Below, in pieces: positions 8,507 through 17,155 of a DNA stretch of 64,000 nt. The position numbers and the translations under genes are program-made. The notes below the pieces were generated by a model. That model saw nothing but the letters and a program-made list of their open reading frames with translations. It was not told where the DNA came from and made no database searches. Position 1 is the first letter of the stretch, and each line of letters opens with the position of its first letter. Source of the stretch: Bog-532 sp963720945 (GTDB lineage Bacteria; Actinomycetota; Actinomycetes; Streptosporangiales; Streptosporangiaceae); NCBI GenBank assembly GCA_963720945.1, contig CAVRHH010000033.1, forward strand, positions 124,001-188,000. Reading direction: 5' to 3'.

Positions 8507-9480
8507 TCCCCTCCGTTCGCGCGGGCTGACGCCGAGAACCGGGCCACCTTGAGCAGCACGGCCCCGGCGCTGATGCCGATGAGAACCAGGACGATGGTCA
8601 GCACGCTGGCGTAACCGAAATCGGTGGACGAGAACGCCTCGTTGTACATGTCCAGCGACAGCACCCGCGACGATGTGCCCGGTCCCCCGTCGGTGAGCAG
8701 GAAGAACATGTCGAAGTAGGTCAGCGTGCCGATGACGACGAGGACGGATGAGGAGGCGATGGTGTTGCGCAGCTGGGGCAGCGTGACGTGCCGGAACGCC
8801 TGGAATCCGGTGGCGCCGTCGATGGCGGCCGCCTCGTACAGGGTGCGCGGCACCTGCTGGCGCGCCGTCCGGTAGAGCAGCGTGTAGAACGGCACGAACT
8901 GCCAGGCGACGATGACCGTGATGACGTACAGCACGATCGATGGGTCGCCCAGCCAGTCCTTGTTCAGGATGCCCAGATGGAAGGTGCCGGCCAGGAATGC
9001 CATCCCGCCCAGGCTGGGCGCCAGCAGCGACTCCCAGATGAGCCCGATCCCGGCCGTCGAGATCAGCAGCGGCAGCACGTACAGCGCCGACAGGGCCGAG
9101 TTGACCTTGGTGGGCCGGGCCGTGGTCAGGCCGGCCGCCATGGACAGCACGGTCTGCAGGAACCAGCTGACGGCGGTCACCACGATCGTGAGCAGGAGCG
9201 AGTGCGCGGCGCCGCCGTCGTGGAACAGCCGGTCCCAGTTGGCCAGCCCGGCCCAGCGGAAAGCCGAAACGCCGTTCCAGGAGAAGAAGCTGAGCAGCAG
9301 GGCGACGGCTGCCGGCGCCACGAGCAGGAACGTGTAGAGCAGGGCGGCGGGCGCCACCCCGGCCACGTCGCCGGCGAGCCGGGCGCGGCGGCGCGGCCCG
9401 GCACGCTGGGCGCCCACCGTCCCCGCCCGGGGCGAACCGGACGGGGTGGGAGGCGTACGGAGCGTGGTGCCGCTGTGCAC
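8503..9480 (-). CDS. Carbohydrate ABC transporter permease (MalF/CUT1 type)
   Basis: The partner permease, 325 residues with about six helices: LLYTFLLVAPAAVALLLSFF, SLLLTIVVTAVSWFLQTVL, LSALYVLPLLISTAGIGLIW and others. The EAA motif is LYEAAAIDGATGFQAFRHVT followed by LPQLRN. The N-terminal ~40 residues are basic and disordered, so a start further in is possible. It lies 16 bp after the binding-protein gene and overlaps the second permease, consistent with one transcript. Confidence 0.92.
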   Translation of the reverse strand: MHSGTTLRTPPTPSGSPRAGTVGAQRAGPRRRARLAGDVAGVAPAALLYTFLLVAPAAVALLLSFFSWNGVSAFRWAGLANWDRLFHDGGAAHSLLLTIVVTAVSWFLQTVLSMAAGLTTARPTKVNSALSALYVLPLLISTAGIGLIWESLLAPSLGGMAFLAGTFHLGILNKDWLGDPSIVLYVITVIVAWQFVPFYTLLYRTARQQVPRTLYEAAAIDGATGFQAFRHVTLPQLRNTIASSSVLVVIGTLTYFDMFFLLTDGGPGTSSRVLSLDMYNEAFSSTDFGYASVLTIVLVLIGISAGAVLLKVARFSASARANGGE

Positions 9481-9496
9481 GATGCGGACATCGGCA

Positions 9497-10864
9497 TCAG
9501 CCCGCCGCGCGCATGGCCGAGGAGAACTGCTGCGGGCTGCCCTTCAGCACGAACACGTTCTCCAGATTGGCCAGCAGCGTAGTGGCGTCGCTGGGCGGCA
9601 GCGCGGCGTCCCAGGACAGCTGGTAGGCGGGCGCCTTGGCCACGAGGTTGTAGGTGAACTTGGTGAACGACGTGTCCGGGGTGTTCGCGAGCTGGGCCCC
9701 GGCCGCGGTGGTCAGCGGCACCTCGTCGAAGCCGAGCATGGCCTTGGTGTAGGACGCCGACGGCATCATGGTGGCCAGGAACTCGGCGGCCACCTTCCGG
9801 ACGCTGGCCGGGGTCTGCGACGTGATCAGCGCGTACTGCCCGACGTTGCCGGCCTCGTCGTTGACGTTACCGGTGCCGCCGGGTACCGACGGGAACGCGA
9901 ACCAGCCCAGCTGGCCCTGGCTGATGTAGGACGCGTCCTGCGTCTGCATCTGCGAGTACAGGAAGTTCAGCTGGAGCTGCATCGCGGCCTTATTGGTGTA
10001 CATGAGGGCGTTCGGCTCGCCGTTGGAGTAGTCGACGGCGCTGTAGCCCGGCTGGAAGTAGCCGTCCTTCACCAGCTGCTGGATCATCGTGTTGGCCTTG
10101 GTGAACGCCGGGTTGTCCCACTGCGCGGACTGGCCGTTCACGATGCTGTCCATGACCGACGGGCCGCCGAGCCGGTCGACCAGCATCTCCTCCCAGATCA
10201 GGCCCGGCCAGCCCTGGGCGTTGCCGAGAGCGAGCGGGATGTACCCGGCCTTCTTGATCGTGGCGCAGTCGGCGAGGAACTGATCCCACGTCGCCGGCGG
10301 GGAGAGGTGCAGCTTGCTGAAGATCGGCTTGCTGTAGAACATCAGCGCCGGCTGGGAACCGGGCACCGGGATCCCGTAGATCTTGCCGTTCACGGTCACG
10401 TCACCGAAGGAGGCCGCCAGGAACTTGGACTGCCAGCCCGGGTACGCGCTGAGCGCGGTCTCCAGCGGCTCCACCTTGCCGGCCTGCACGTACTGCTTGA
10501 GGGTGCCGCCGCCGGAGGACACGATCATCGTCGGCGGCTGGTTCCCGGCCATGGCGATGGTGAGCTTCTGCTTGCCGGCGTTGTTGTTCGGCAGGAACGT
10601 AATGTTGATCTTCATGCCCGGGTGGGCCTTGTCGAAGGCGGCGGCCGCGTCGAGCAGCGGCGGGTTGGTCCCCCCGTTGACCAGCCAGAGGCTCATGTTC
10701 GAGGTCGTCGCCGCGCCGGTCCCGCTGCCGCCGGCGGACCCGAGCTTGGCGGTCCCGCCGCCGCAGGCGCTGACCAGGGCGGCCGCGACGACGACGGCCG
10801 CGACCGCCATCCCGTTTCTGGCGTGCCGGGGGATCCATCTGGCTGACCTTCTGTTACCTCGCAT
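9497..10864 (-). CDS. Sugar-binding lipoprotein of the ABC transporter
   Basis: An extracellular solute-binding protein of the MalE/cluster 1 family, 455 residues from ATG 10864, which has AGGAGAGG upstream (an ATG at 10891 lacks one). The signal is basic, then VAAVVVAAALVSAC, a lipobox with Cys34, so it is lipid-anchored outside the membrane. Family motifs include LDAAAAFDKAHPGMKINITF, GKIYGIPVPGSQPALMFYSK and NKAAMQLQLNF. Its start lies inside the end of the upstream GH3 gene, so the sugar is probably a beta-glucoside or oligosaccharide released or trimmed by that enzyme. Confidence 0.92.
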   Translation of the reverse strand: MRGNRRSARWIPRHARNGMAVAAVVVAAALVSACGGGTAKLGSAGGSGTGAATTSNMSLWLVNGGTNPPLLDAAAAFDKAHPGMKINITFLPNNNAGKQKLTIAMAGNQPPTMIVSSGGGTLKQYVQAGKVEPLETALSAYPGWQSKFLAASFGDVTVNGKIYGIPVPGSQPALMFYSKPIFSKLHLSPPATWDQFLADCATIKKAGYIPLALGNAQGWPGLIWEEMLVDRLGGPSVMDSIVNGQSAQWDNPAFTKANTMIQQLVKDGYFQPGYSAVDYSNGEPNALMYTNKAAMQLQLNFLYSQMQTQDASYISQGQLGWFAFPSVPGGTGNVNDEAGNVGQYALITSQTPASVRKVAAEFLATMMPSASYTKAMLGFDEVPLTTAAGAQLANTPDTSFTKFTYNLVAKAPAYQLSWDAALPPSDATTLLANLENVFVLKGSPQQFSSAMRAAG

Positions 10865-12680
10865 GTGCCTCTCCTGACCTTGCTCGCTCATGGTGTGGCG
10901 CGGAGCCCGGCGGCTCCTGCGGGCCTTCCGGGCCCGGTGCGTTCTCGATGGTCACGGCGGTGGCGACCACGCCGCGCTGGGTGTATTCGGTGACCGGCCC
11001 GGTCAGCTCGGCGACCGCTTCGGCCCGGATATCGAGCGCGGACGCGCCGGCGCCGAAGCCGAACGCACCCGGCTCCACGACGAAGCGCATCGCGGCGTCG
11101 TAGAAGGCCAGCCGGCTGGGATGAATGCGGAAGGTGACCCGGCGCTGCCCGCCCGGCTCGATCCAGCAGCGGGCGAAGCCGACCAGCTGCCGCCCGGGCC
11201 GCGCCACCGACGCGAACCGGTCGCTGGCGTAGAGCTGGACCACTTCGGTCCCCGGCCGGTCACCCACGTTGCGCACGTCGACGGCGGCCAGCACGTCGTC
11301 GCCGGTGCCGCCGGCCTGCACGGCGAGCGGGCCGTACGCGAAGGTGGTGTAGGTGAGCCCGTGGCCGAACGGGAACAGCGGGGTAGCCGGGGCATCGGTG
11401 TAGGAGCCACGGAACATGGCCTTGGTGCCGCCCGCCCGGGGGCTGGCGTATACCGGGATCTGCCCGACAGCCCGCGGCAGGGTGACCGGCAGGCGGCCGG
11501 ACGGCTCGGCCCGGCCGAGAAGGATGCCGGCCAGCGCGTGCCCGCCCTCCTCACCCGGCGGCCAGGCCTGGATGACGGCACGGGCGGCCGCGGTCACCGT
11601 CTCCAGGGTGTGCACCCGGCCGCTGAGCACGACCACGATCGTGGGGGTCCCGGTCGCGGCGACCTCGGTGACCAGTTCCTCCTGCACACCGGTGAGCCGC
11701 AGGCTGGTGGCATCACGGCCCTCTCCCACGGTCGAGCTGGTGCGCAGGCCGGACCGGCCGGCCACCACGACGACGGCCACGTCGGCGGCGCGCGCGGCCG
11801 CCGCCGCGGCCGGCAGGCCGGAGCGGTCCGTGCCGTCGACGTCGCAGCCGCGCTCGTAAACGACCCGGCCCGCGGGGCGGCCGGCCAGCGCCTCGCGCAG
11901 GCCGGCCAGCGGGGTGACGTGCGCCGTGTAGTGCCAGCCGTTCTTGGGCGGCGGGCCCGCCGCCGGCAGCAGCGATTGGCCGTCCCGGCCGGGATCCGGG
12001 ATCGGGCCGCCAACCACCTCGTCGTCGACGTCCACGCGGGGCCCGTCGTCGGCGCCGATGATCTCCTGATGGGCCGGGTAGTGGTAGTCGCCCTGGAGCA
12101 GCCGCTGGTCGTCCGCGCCGGGGCCGATCAGCGCGATCGTCCCGGGGTCAGCCGGCAGCGGCAGAATCCCGTCGTTGCTGAGCAGCACGAGGGACTCGGT
12201 GGCGGCCCGGCGCGCCAGCGCGCGCTGGGCGGGGGTGTCGAAGGCGGCCGCCGCGCGATTCTCGTCGACGTAGGGGTTCTCGAACAGGCCCAGCGCGAGC
12301 TTCTGGGCCAGGACACGGCGGACGGCCAGGTCGATGGTCTCCATCTGGACCTCGCCGCGGCGGGCCGCCCCGGCCAGCGGCTCGGCGAAGCAGTCGGCCG
12401 CGGGCAGTTCCACGTCGAGCCCGGCGGTGAGCGCCTGCGCGGCCGCTTCGGCCTTGCTGGCCGCGGTCCGGTGGTACCGGTGCAGCTGGGCGACGGCACG
12501 GTAGTCGGCGGTGACCGTGCCGGTGAAGCCGAGCTCACCGCGCAGCAGGTCGGTCAGGATGGCCCGCGAGCCGGCGCACGGCAGGCCGTCGACCGAGGAG
12601 TAGGAGTTCATGATCGACGCGAGGCCGGCGTCCCGGATCGCGGCGGCGAACGGCTCGGCATACACTTCGCGCAGTTCAGT
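10854..12680 (-). pseudogene. GH3 beta-glucosidase lacking its N-terminal part
   Basis: About 608 residues of a family 3 beta-glucosidase. Seen in order: ELREVYAEPFAAAIRDAG, MNSYSSVDGLPC, GFTGTVTADYR with the catalytic nucleophile Asp, the GH3 C-terminal domain (VVVVAGRSGL, IQAWPPGEEGGHALAGILLG) and a fibronectin-III-like end (PFGHGLTYTTF, EVVQLYASD). Full enzymes have ~200-250 more N-terminal residues forming the first part of the barrel. Here homology stops near 12680, where the sequence changes into a LacI gene on the other strand. No signal peptide remains. The stop overlaps the binding-protein gene. Without half the barrel it should be inactive, if the junction is real. Confidence 0.85.
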
Positions 12681-13466
12681 GCGTGGGCGACAGAGATCAT
12701 CCGCGGCGCCGAACGGGCGGCGCTGGCCGAACGGGTGCGGCTGGCGGTGACGGCCACGCCGAGCGAGCAGGACGAGGAACGCTGGCTCAGCAGCCTGGCC
12801 CGGGGCCGGACCGACGGCGTGATCCTGGTCCTGACGTCACTGTCGCCGGAGCACCGCCAGGTCCTGAGTTCCCTCCAGGTCCCGATCGTCATCGTGGACC
12901 CGGACGGGCAGCCCGATCCCACCGTGCCGTCAATCGGCGCGGCGAACTGGGCGGGCGGCCTGACCGCCACCGAGCACCTGATCAGCCTGGGGCACCGGCG
13001 AATCGGGACGATCACCGGGCGGCCGTCCGTGCTGTGCAGCCAGGCCCGGCTGGCCGGCTACCGGGCCGCCCTGGAGCGCGCCGGCATCCCCGACGACCAG
13101 GACATCGTGGCCTACGGCGACTTCCACTACGAGTCCGCGCTGGCGGCCGCGTCCGCCATGCTCGACCTGCCGGACCCGCCAACGGCGATTTTTGCCGCGA
13201 GCGACGCACAGGCCATGGGGGTCTACGAGGCGGCCCGGCAGCATCACCTGCAGTTGCCGGAGGATCTCAGCGTCGTCGGATTCGACGACATCCCGATGGC
13301 CCAGTGGGTGCCACCGCCGCTGACCACGCTGCACCAGCCGCTCGCCGAGATGGCCGACCTGGCCATGCGGACTCTGCTGCACGGCGACTCGGGCCGCTTC
13401 AGCCACCGGGTCGAACTGTCGACCAGCCTGGTGATCAGGGAGAGCACGGCCCCGCCCCGCCGCTGA
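12672..13466 (+). pseudogene. LacI-family regulator lacking the DNA-binding domain
   Basis: About 264 residues covering nearly the whole periplasmic-binding-protein-like effector domain of a LacI/GalR repressor: WATEIIRGAERAA at the left edge, then GRTDGVILV, ATEHLISLGHRRIGTITG, ARLAGYRAALERAGI, PPTAIFAASDAQAMGVYEA, LSVVGFDDIPMAQWVPPPLTT and VELSTSLVIRESTA. The ~70 N-terminal residues with the helix-turn-helix and hinge, and any promoter, are absent; the reading frame runs back into GH3 sequence without a proper start. In intact relatives this would be the divergent local repressor of the sugar operon. Confidence 0.85.
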
Positions 13467-13566
13467 CCCGGCCCAGGCCAGGACGAGACGCCAGATGACT
13501 TCCGGGAGTACCCCGCCAGCGCGGCACGCTCCAACTCCCGCCCCCCGCACCGATACCAAGGCAATC

Positions 13567-13612
13567 GGGGAGAGTTTCCCGCAGATACTGCGTGACGCGT
13601 GAAACTCTCCCC
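13567..13612. terminator. Nested inverted repeat between the LacI remnant and the DUF2332 gene
   Basis: GGGGAGAGTTTC (13567-13578) and GAAACTCTCCCC (13601-13612) are perfectly complementary 12-bp arms. The 22-nt loop holds a second small stem, CGCAG-ATA-CTGCG (13580-13592). It lies about 55 bp before the next gene start, so it may be a terminator for the LacI gene or an operator/leader element of the DUF2332 gene. Confidence 0.6.
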
Positions 13613-13666
13613 AACCCCCGAACACCCGCGCACCGATTGGGCCAGAGCCAGCCTTAGGCTCGGTTC

Positions 13667-14728
13667 GTGGCCGATCGCGAGACGGTACGCAAGGCGTTCC
13701 AGCACCCGGCTGAGTTCACCACCTCACCGCTGTACCGCGCGCTGAGCCGGACCGTCGCGGCTCATGATCAGCTTCTCGATCTGGCCGCCCGCGGCCGCCC
13801 GGGCCAGTACCCGACATTCCTGTTCTTCGGCGCGGTGCACCTGCTGCTGCTCCGCGGGGCCGGCCACCCGCTCGCCCGGTACTACCCCTCGATCACCGGC
13901 CGCCGGGCGCTGCCCCCCGGCGAGGCCGGCCCGGCCCTGGTCTCGTTCGGCAAGATGTTCGAAACGGAACTGGATGAGATCATCAGTTCCCGGCTGGTCC
14001 AGACCAATCACGTGCAGCGGGCTCTCGGGCTGCGGATGGGGCTGGCCATGATCGCGGCGGCCGTGACCGGGCCGGTACATGTGATCGAAGTGGGCGCGAG
14101 CGCCGGCCTCAACCTGCGGTTCGACCGGTACGGGTACCGCCTGGACGGCCGGCGGTACGGGGACCCCGCCGCACCGGTCCAGCTCACCGCGGACGTCTAC
14201 GGCCCGGTGCCGCCGCCGGACCTGAACGTGCTGCCGGAGATCGGCAGCGTGCAGGGCGTCGACCTCAGCCCGGTCGACGTGCGCGACCCCGGCGCCTGCG
14301 AATGGCTGGCGGCGCTCGTGTGGCCGGAGAACCACGGCCAGCGGGCCCTGCTGGACCGGGCGCTCACCGTCGCGGCGGCTGACCCGCCGCCGGTCCGCGC
14401 CGGTGACGCTATCGACGTGCTGCCGCGGCTCGCCCGGGACCTGCCCGCGGGCGAGGCCCGGGTGGTCTACCACACCGCGACCCGGCTGCATGTGCCGCGC
14501 GACCGCCGGGTGGCCTTCGACGCGGCGATCCGGTCCGTGGGCGAGACCGGGCCGCTGTGGTGGCTGTCCGCCGAGGATGTCCCGCGCCCGGATCCCCGGC
14601 CCCGGCCCGCCCGGCACGGCGTCGCCCTGCTGCTGCGCGCCCCCGGTGGCATCGCCGAGAGCCTCGCCGTCATGGACGGCCACCTGCGCTGGATCGAGCC
14701 CCTGCGCGGGCCGCTGACCCGGGCCTGA
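13667..14728 (+). CDS. DUF2332 family protein
   Basis: 353 residues, full length for this actinobacterial family of unknown function. Typical segments: FQHPAEFTTSPLYRALSRTVA, GQYPTFLFFGAVHLLLL, SRLVQTNHVQRALGL, HVIEVGASAGLNLRFDRYGY (a glycine-rich, methyltransferase-like turn), RDPGACEWLAALVWPEN and VVYHTATRLHVPRDRR. The GASAGLNL motif suggests a Rossmann-like SAM-type fold, but no substrate is known. The GTG start at 13667 begins the conserved region. Its stop codon starts an imperfect 11-12-bp tandem repeat. Confidence 0.85.
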   Translation: MADRETVRKAFQHPAEFTTSPLYRALSRTVAAHDQLLDLAARGRPGQYPTFLFFGAVHLLLLRGAGHPLARYYPSITGRRALPPGEAGPALVSFGKMFETELDEIISSRLVQTNHVQRALGLRMGLAMIAAAVTGPVHVIEVGASAGLNLRFDRYGYRLDGRRYGDPAAPVQLTADVYGPVPPPDLNVLPEIGSVQGVDLSPVDVRDPGACEWLAALVWPENHGQRALLDRALTVAAADPPPVRAGDAIDVLPRLARDLPAGEARVVYHTATRLHVPRDRRVAFDAAIRSVGETGPLWWLSAEDVPRPDPRPRPARHGVALLLRAPGGIAESLAVMDGHLRWIEPLRGPLTRA

Positions 14729-14761
14729 CGCCGGGCCGGACGCAGGGCGGACGCCGGGCCG
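14726..14761 (+). repeat. Imperfect 11-12-bp tandem repeat on the DUF2332 stop codon
   Basis: After the T of the stop codon the sequence reads GACGCCGGGCCG, GACGCAGGGCG, GACGCCGGGCCG (14727-14761), then decays. Three units; the first contains the last two bases of TGA. Confidence 0.75.
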
Positions 14762-14775
14762 GGCGCCAGAGCGGG

Positions 14776-15012
14776 TCAGCCGGGTCGGGGGCGCAAGGGT
14801 CCGGAAAAGCCTGCCTCCAGGTCGGCACGGGTCAGCCCGGCTCCCGGTAGCTCCGGCGCCACGCCCGGCGCCAGGCCCGCGACGTAGATCCGGGCCGCCC
14901 GGCGTGCCGTCTGGTCCCAATTCGGCGCGTACGGCAGCGGCTGGGAGAGCAGCGCGCCCATGATGATGATGTCGCCGCTGGTGATGTCCGGCCGGATGCC
15001 GCCGGGCCAGCC
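14776..15012 (-). pseudogene. C-terminal fragment of a TetR-family regulator
   Basis: About 75 residues resembling the C-terminal effector domain of a TetR protein: GGIRPDITSGDIII is the usual 'x-x-I-R-P-D-v-t-x-x-D' segment, then ALLSQPLPYAPNW and RAARIYVAGLAPG near the end. There is no helix-turn-helix; to the right, homology switches to an acetyltransferase in a different frame at about 15000-15015. I read it as the tail of a gene whose first two thirds are missing. Confidence 0.65.
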
Positions 15013-15283
15013 CGCGACCGCGGGCGGCGGGCGTCACGTACATCCGCTTGATCTCCGCGTCGCCGCCGTGCGCCCGCCAGCCGCCACAGCCGGCGGCCGC
15101 GCCACCGTCGTAGGCCACCAGGAACAGGCCGCCCGGCGGCACGAACTCGGCCGGGTCGATAGGGCTGCGGTCCACGCCGCCGTACCGGATGACGTACTCC
15201 TGCTGAACCTCTCCGATCAGCCGGACCGCATCCGGATGGTCGTACGGCACCGCGTCGATTCGCACGTCCCCATCCTCGGTCAC
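15000..15283 (-). pseudogene. N-terminal part of a GNAT acetyltransferase, cut at the acetyl-CoA loop
   Basis: About 94 residues of a GNAT N-acetyltransferase: RIDAVPYDHPDAVRLIGEVQ (first strand and helix), GLFLVAYDGGAAAGCGGWR and EIKRMYVTPAARGRGLAR. The last motif is the R/Q-x-x-G-x-G/A pyrophosphate loop; normally another ~50 residues follow, but here the sequence passes into a TetR fragment in another frame. The N-terminus is uncertain: GTG 15283 or ATG 15355. Without the rest of the fold it should be inactive. Confidence 0.75.
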
Positions 15284-15386
15284 GGCGCGGTCCGGGAAGC
15301 AGCCGTCGCCGACGTGGCTTTTCCGCAGACTCTGCGGTTTTCCGGCGCCGGTCATGAGGGGGCGAGCGCCCGCGCGGGGCGCCGGG

Positions 15387-15569
15387 TCACTTGTCGGATT
15401 CGCCGCCGAGCGCTTCGGGGTGGGCGCGGCGGTAGTGCTCGGTGAGGGCGGCGCTGGCCGCTCCCGCCTGGCCGGGCCGGTAGGCCACCGTGCGCCGGCA
15501 GATCTGGCAACGGGTAACCGGCAACTGCGTGACGGTCACGGGATAGCGCGGGGAATCGGAGCTACTCAT
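15387..15569 (-). CDS. Small putative zinc-finger protein
   Basis: A 60-residue protein with a C-x2-C-x20-H-x4-H pattern: Cys21 and Cys24 in RCQICRRTV, His45 and His50 in TEHYRRAHPEA. The spacing looks like a single treble-clef or zinc-ribbon-like knuckle. Small conserved proteins like this occur in actinobacteria; the role is unknown. It sits between the GNAT remnant and the AKR gene on the same strand; a 9-bp sequence, CGTGGTTCA, just upstream of its start is repeated on the AKR stop. Confidence 0.55.
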   Translation of the reverse strand: MSSSDSPRYPVTVTQLPVTRCQICRRTVAYRPGQAGAASAALTEHYRRAHPEALGGESDK

Positions 15570-15597
15570 CGTGGTTCATTGTGCCAGAGAGCGTGGT

Positions 15598-16572
15598 TCA
15601 CTGGCGGAACCGGGCCCGGACCAGCTTCGGGATCGCGGCCCGCCCGGTCACCGGCCGGAACCGGGCGGAGGCGGCGCGCAGCGCCTCGTACTCATCATCG
15701 GCCAGGTCGATGTCGGCCGCGGCGGCGTTGCTCTCCAGTTGCGCGACGCTGGACGCACCGGGGATCGCGGTCACCGCCGGGTGCCGGATGACCCAGGCCA
15801 GCGCGATCTGCGCCGGGCTGGCCCGGTGCGCGCCGGCCACCTCGCGCAGCACGCCGATCAGGTCGCCGGCCCGCTCCAGGTTCTCGGGCAGGAACAGCGG
15901 ATTCCCGGCCCGGACCCGGTTGGCCGGGCGGCTGGTGCGGTCGTACCGGCCGGACAGCAGGCCCTGCGCCAGCGGGCTGTAGGCGATGATGATCCGGCCG
16001 CGGCCGGCGGCGAACGGCAGCAGCTCATCCTCGGGTGAGCGGTCGGCGAGGCTGTACCGCACCTGATTGCTCAGCACCCGGTGGCCCAGCGCCTCCTCGG
16101 CCGCCTGCCAGCGGGCCAGCGAGTAGTTGCTGACGCCGACCTCGCCGACCAGCCCGACGCGCTGCAGCGCGTTCATCCCGCGCATGATCGTGCCGTCGCG
16201 GACCAGCGGGTTCGGCTGGTGCACCTGGTAGAGGTCGAGCACGCGGGTGCCCAGCCGGTTCGCGCTGGCCACCGCACGCTGCTCGACCACGGGCGCGACC
16301 GGCACGAGCGGGAACAGCTTGGTGGCCAGGAAGACCGACGCCCGCCGTTCCCCCAACGCCGCACCGAGGATCCGCTCGCTCCGCCCGAAGCCGTAGATCT
16401 CGGCGGTGTCGAAAAGCGTCACGCCGAGATCGATGGCCCGGCTGACGATCTGCTGCGCGTCCTGGCCGGCGTATTTCTCGCCGTACCCCCACTCCCGGGC
16501 CCCGAACTGCCAGGTGCCCAGGCCGATCTTGGAAATCTTCGGCGTCGTGCCGGCGTCGAGGTATCGCATCAC
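15598..16572 (-). CDS. Aldo/keto reductase
   Basis: A 324-residue NADPH-dependent aldo/keto reductase with a TIM barrel. Seen: ISKIGLGTWQFGAREWGYG at the start, DLGVTLFDTAEIYGFGRSE (catalytic Asp/Tyr), VFLATKLFP (catalytic Lys), LDLYQVHQPN (catalytic His), GVSNYSLARW, and IPGASSVAQLESNAAAAD near the coenzyme 2'-phosphate site. It resembles the general stress-protein/YhdN-type subfamily. Substrate unknown. Confidence 0.93.
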   Translation of the reverse strand: MMRYLDAGTTPKISKIGLGTWQFGAREWGYGEKYAGQDAQQIVSRAIDLGVTLFDTAEIYGFGRSERILGAALGERRASVFLATKLFPLVPVAPVVEQRAVASANRLGTRVLDLYQVHQPNPLVRDGTIMRGMNALQRVGLVGEVGVSNYSLARWQAAEEALGHRVLSNQVRYSLADRSPEDELLPFAAGRGRIIIAYSPLAQGLLSGRYDRTSRPANRVRAGNPLFLPENLERAGDLIGVLREVAGAHRASPAQIALAWVIRHPAVTAIPGASSVAQLESNAAAADIDLADDEYEALRAASARFRPVTGRAAIPKLVRARFRQ

Positions 16573-16698
16573 AGCTCACTTCTGCAGCGGGTGGTGGCCC
16601 CGGAACAGGGACGGCAGCGGCGCCGGATCACCCTCCGGGCTTGTCCTTGGTCAACGCGAACGGCTTGTGCACCGCTTCCCCGCCGCTCTTGCCGCTCG

Positions 16699-17004
16699 TC
16701 ACCAGCTTTCGCGGTCGCCGGCCTGGCGGGCCGCGGCCTCGCTGGCGGCGGCATCGCTGGCCGCGGCCTCGCTGGCCGCGCTCTGCCGGGCCTGCCGGCT
16801 GGCGGCCTGGGCCAGTGCGGCCTGCACGGCGGTGACCGCCGCGTCGATCTCGGCCCGCGCGGTCACCGCGCTGGTATGCGCGCGGTCAATCTCACCGAGG
16901 CCGATGCAGTCGAAGGCGACCCGGGCGTCGTGGATGGCCGCCTCCAGTTCGCGGGTGGCCTCCGCCAGCAGCGGGCTGCCGCCTTCGCTGTCCGGGATGA
17001 TCAT
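16699..17004 (-). CDS. Ala-rich helical hypothetical protein
   Basis: 101 residues from ATG 17004, which has GAGGAGGGAA upstream. The first ~70 residues are predicted to form long helices (LLAEATRELEAAIHDARVAF, AVTARAEIDAAVTAVQAALA), and the tail is a low-complexity Ala/Ser/Glu repeat (ASEAAASDAAASEAAA). It resembles short coiled-coil actinobacterial hypotheticals. No function assigned; reality is supported by the ribosome site and codon pattern. Confidence 0.55.
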   Translation of the reverse strand: MIIPDSEGGSPLLAEATRELEAAIHDARVAFDCIGLGEIDRAHTSAVTARAEIDAAVTAVQAALAQAASRQARQSAASEAAASDAAASEAAARQAGDRESW

Positions 17005-17155
17005 CCGGTTCCCTCCTCGCCCCTGTGCCCCGGCTACCCGGGCCGACGGCACGTGACCCTACCCCGCGGCGGGCCCGGCAACCGGGACATCATCAGCGGC
17101 GTCATAGCAGTCGGCCGGTCCCGCGGGGGCCGTCGACACGTAAAGGACACCCACG

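Noticed and set aside
10890..13466. A single 858-codon open frame antisense to the sugar operon genes
   Set aside because: Only its last ~264 codons (LacI domain) resemble a protein; the rest is antisense of GH3, kept open by high GC content.
13724..15355. A 543-codon minus-strand frame that looks like a GNAT fusion protein
   Set aside because: After the acetyltransferase segment it is antisense to the DUF2332 gene and of low complexity; it is a truncated GNAT, not a fusion.
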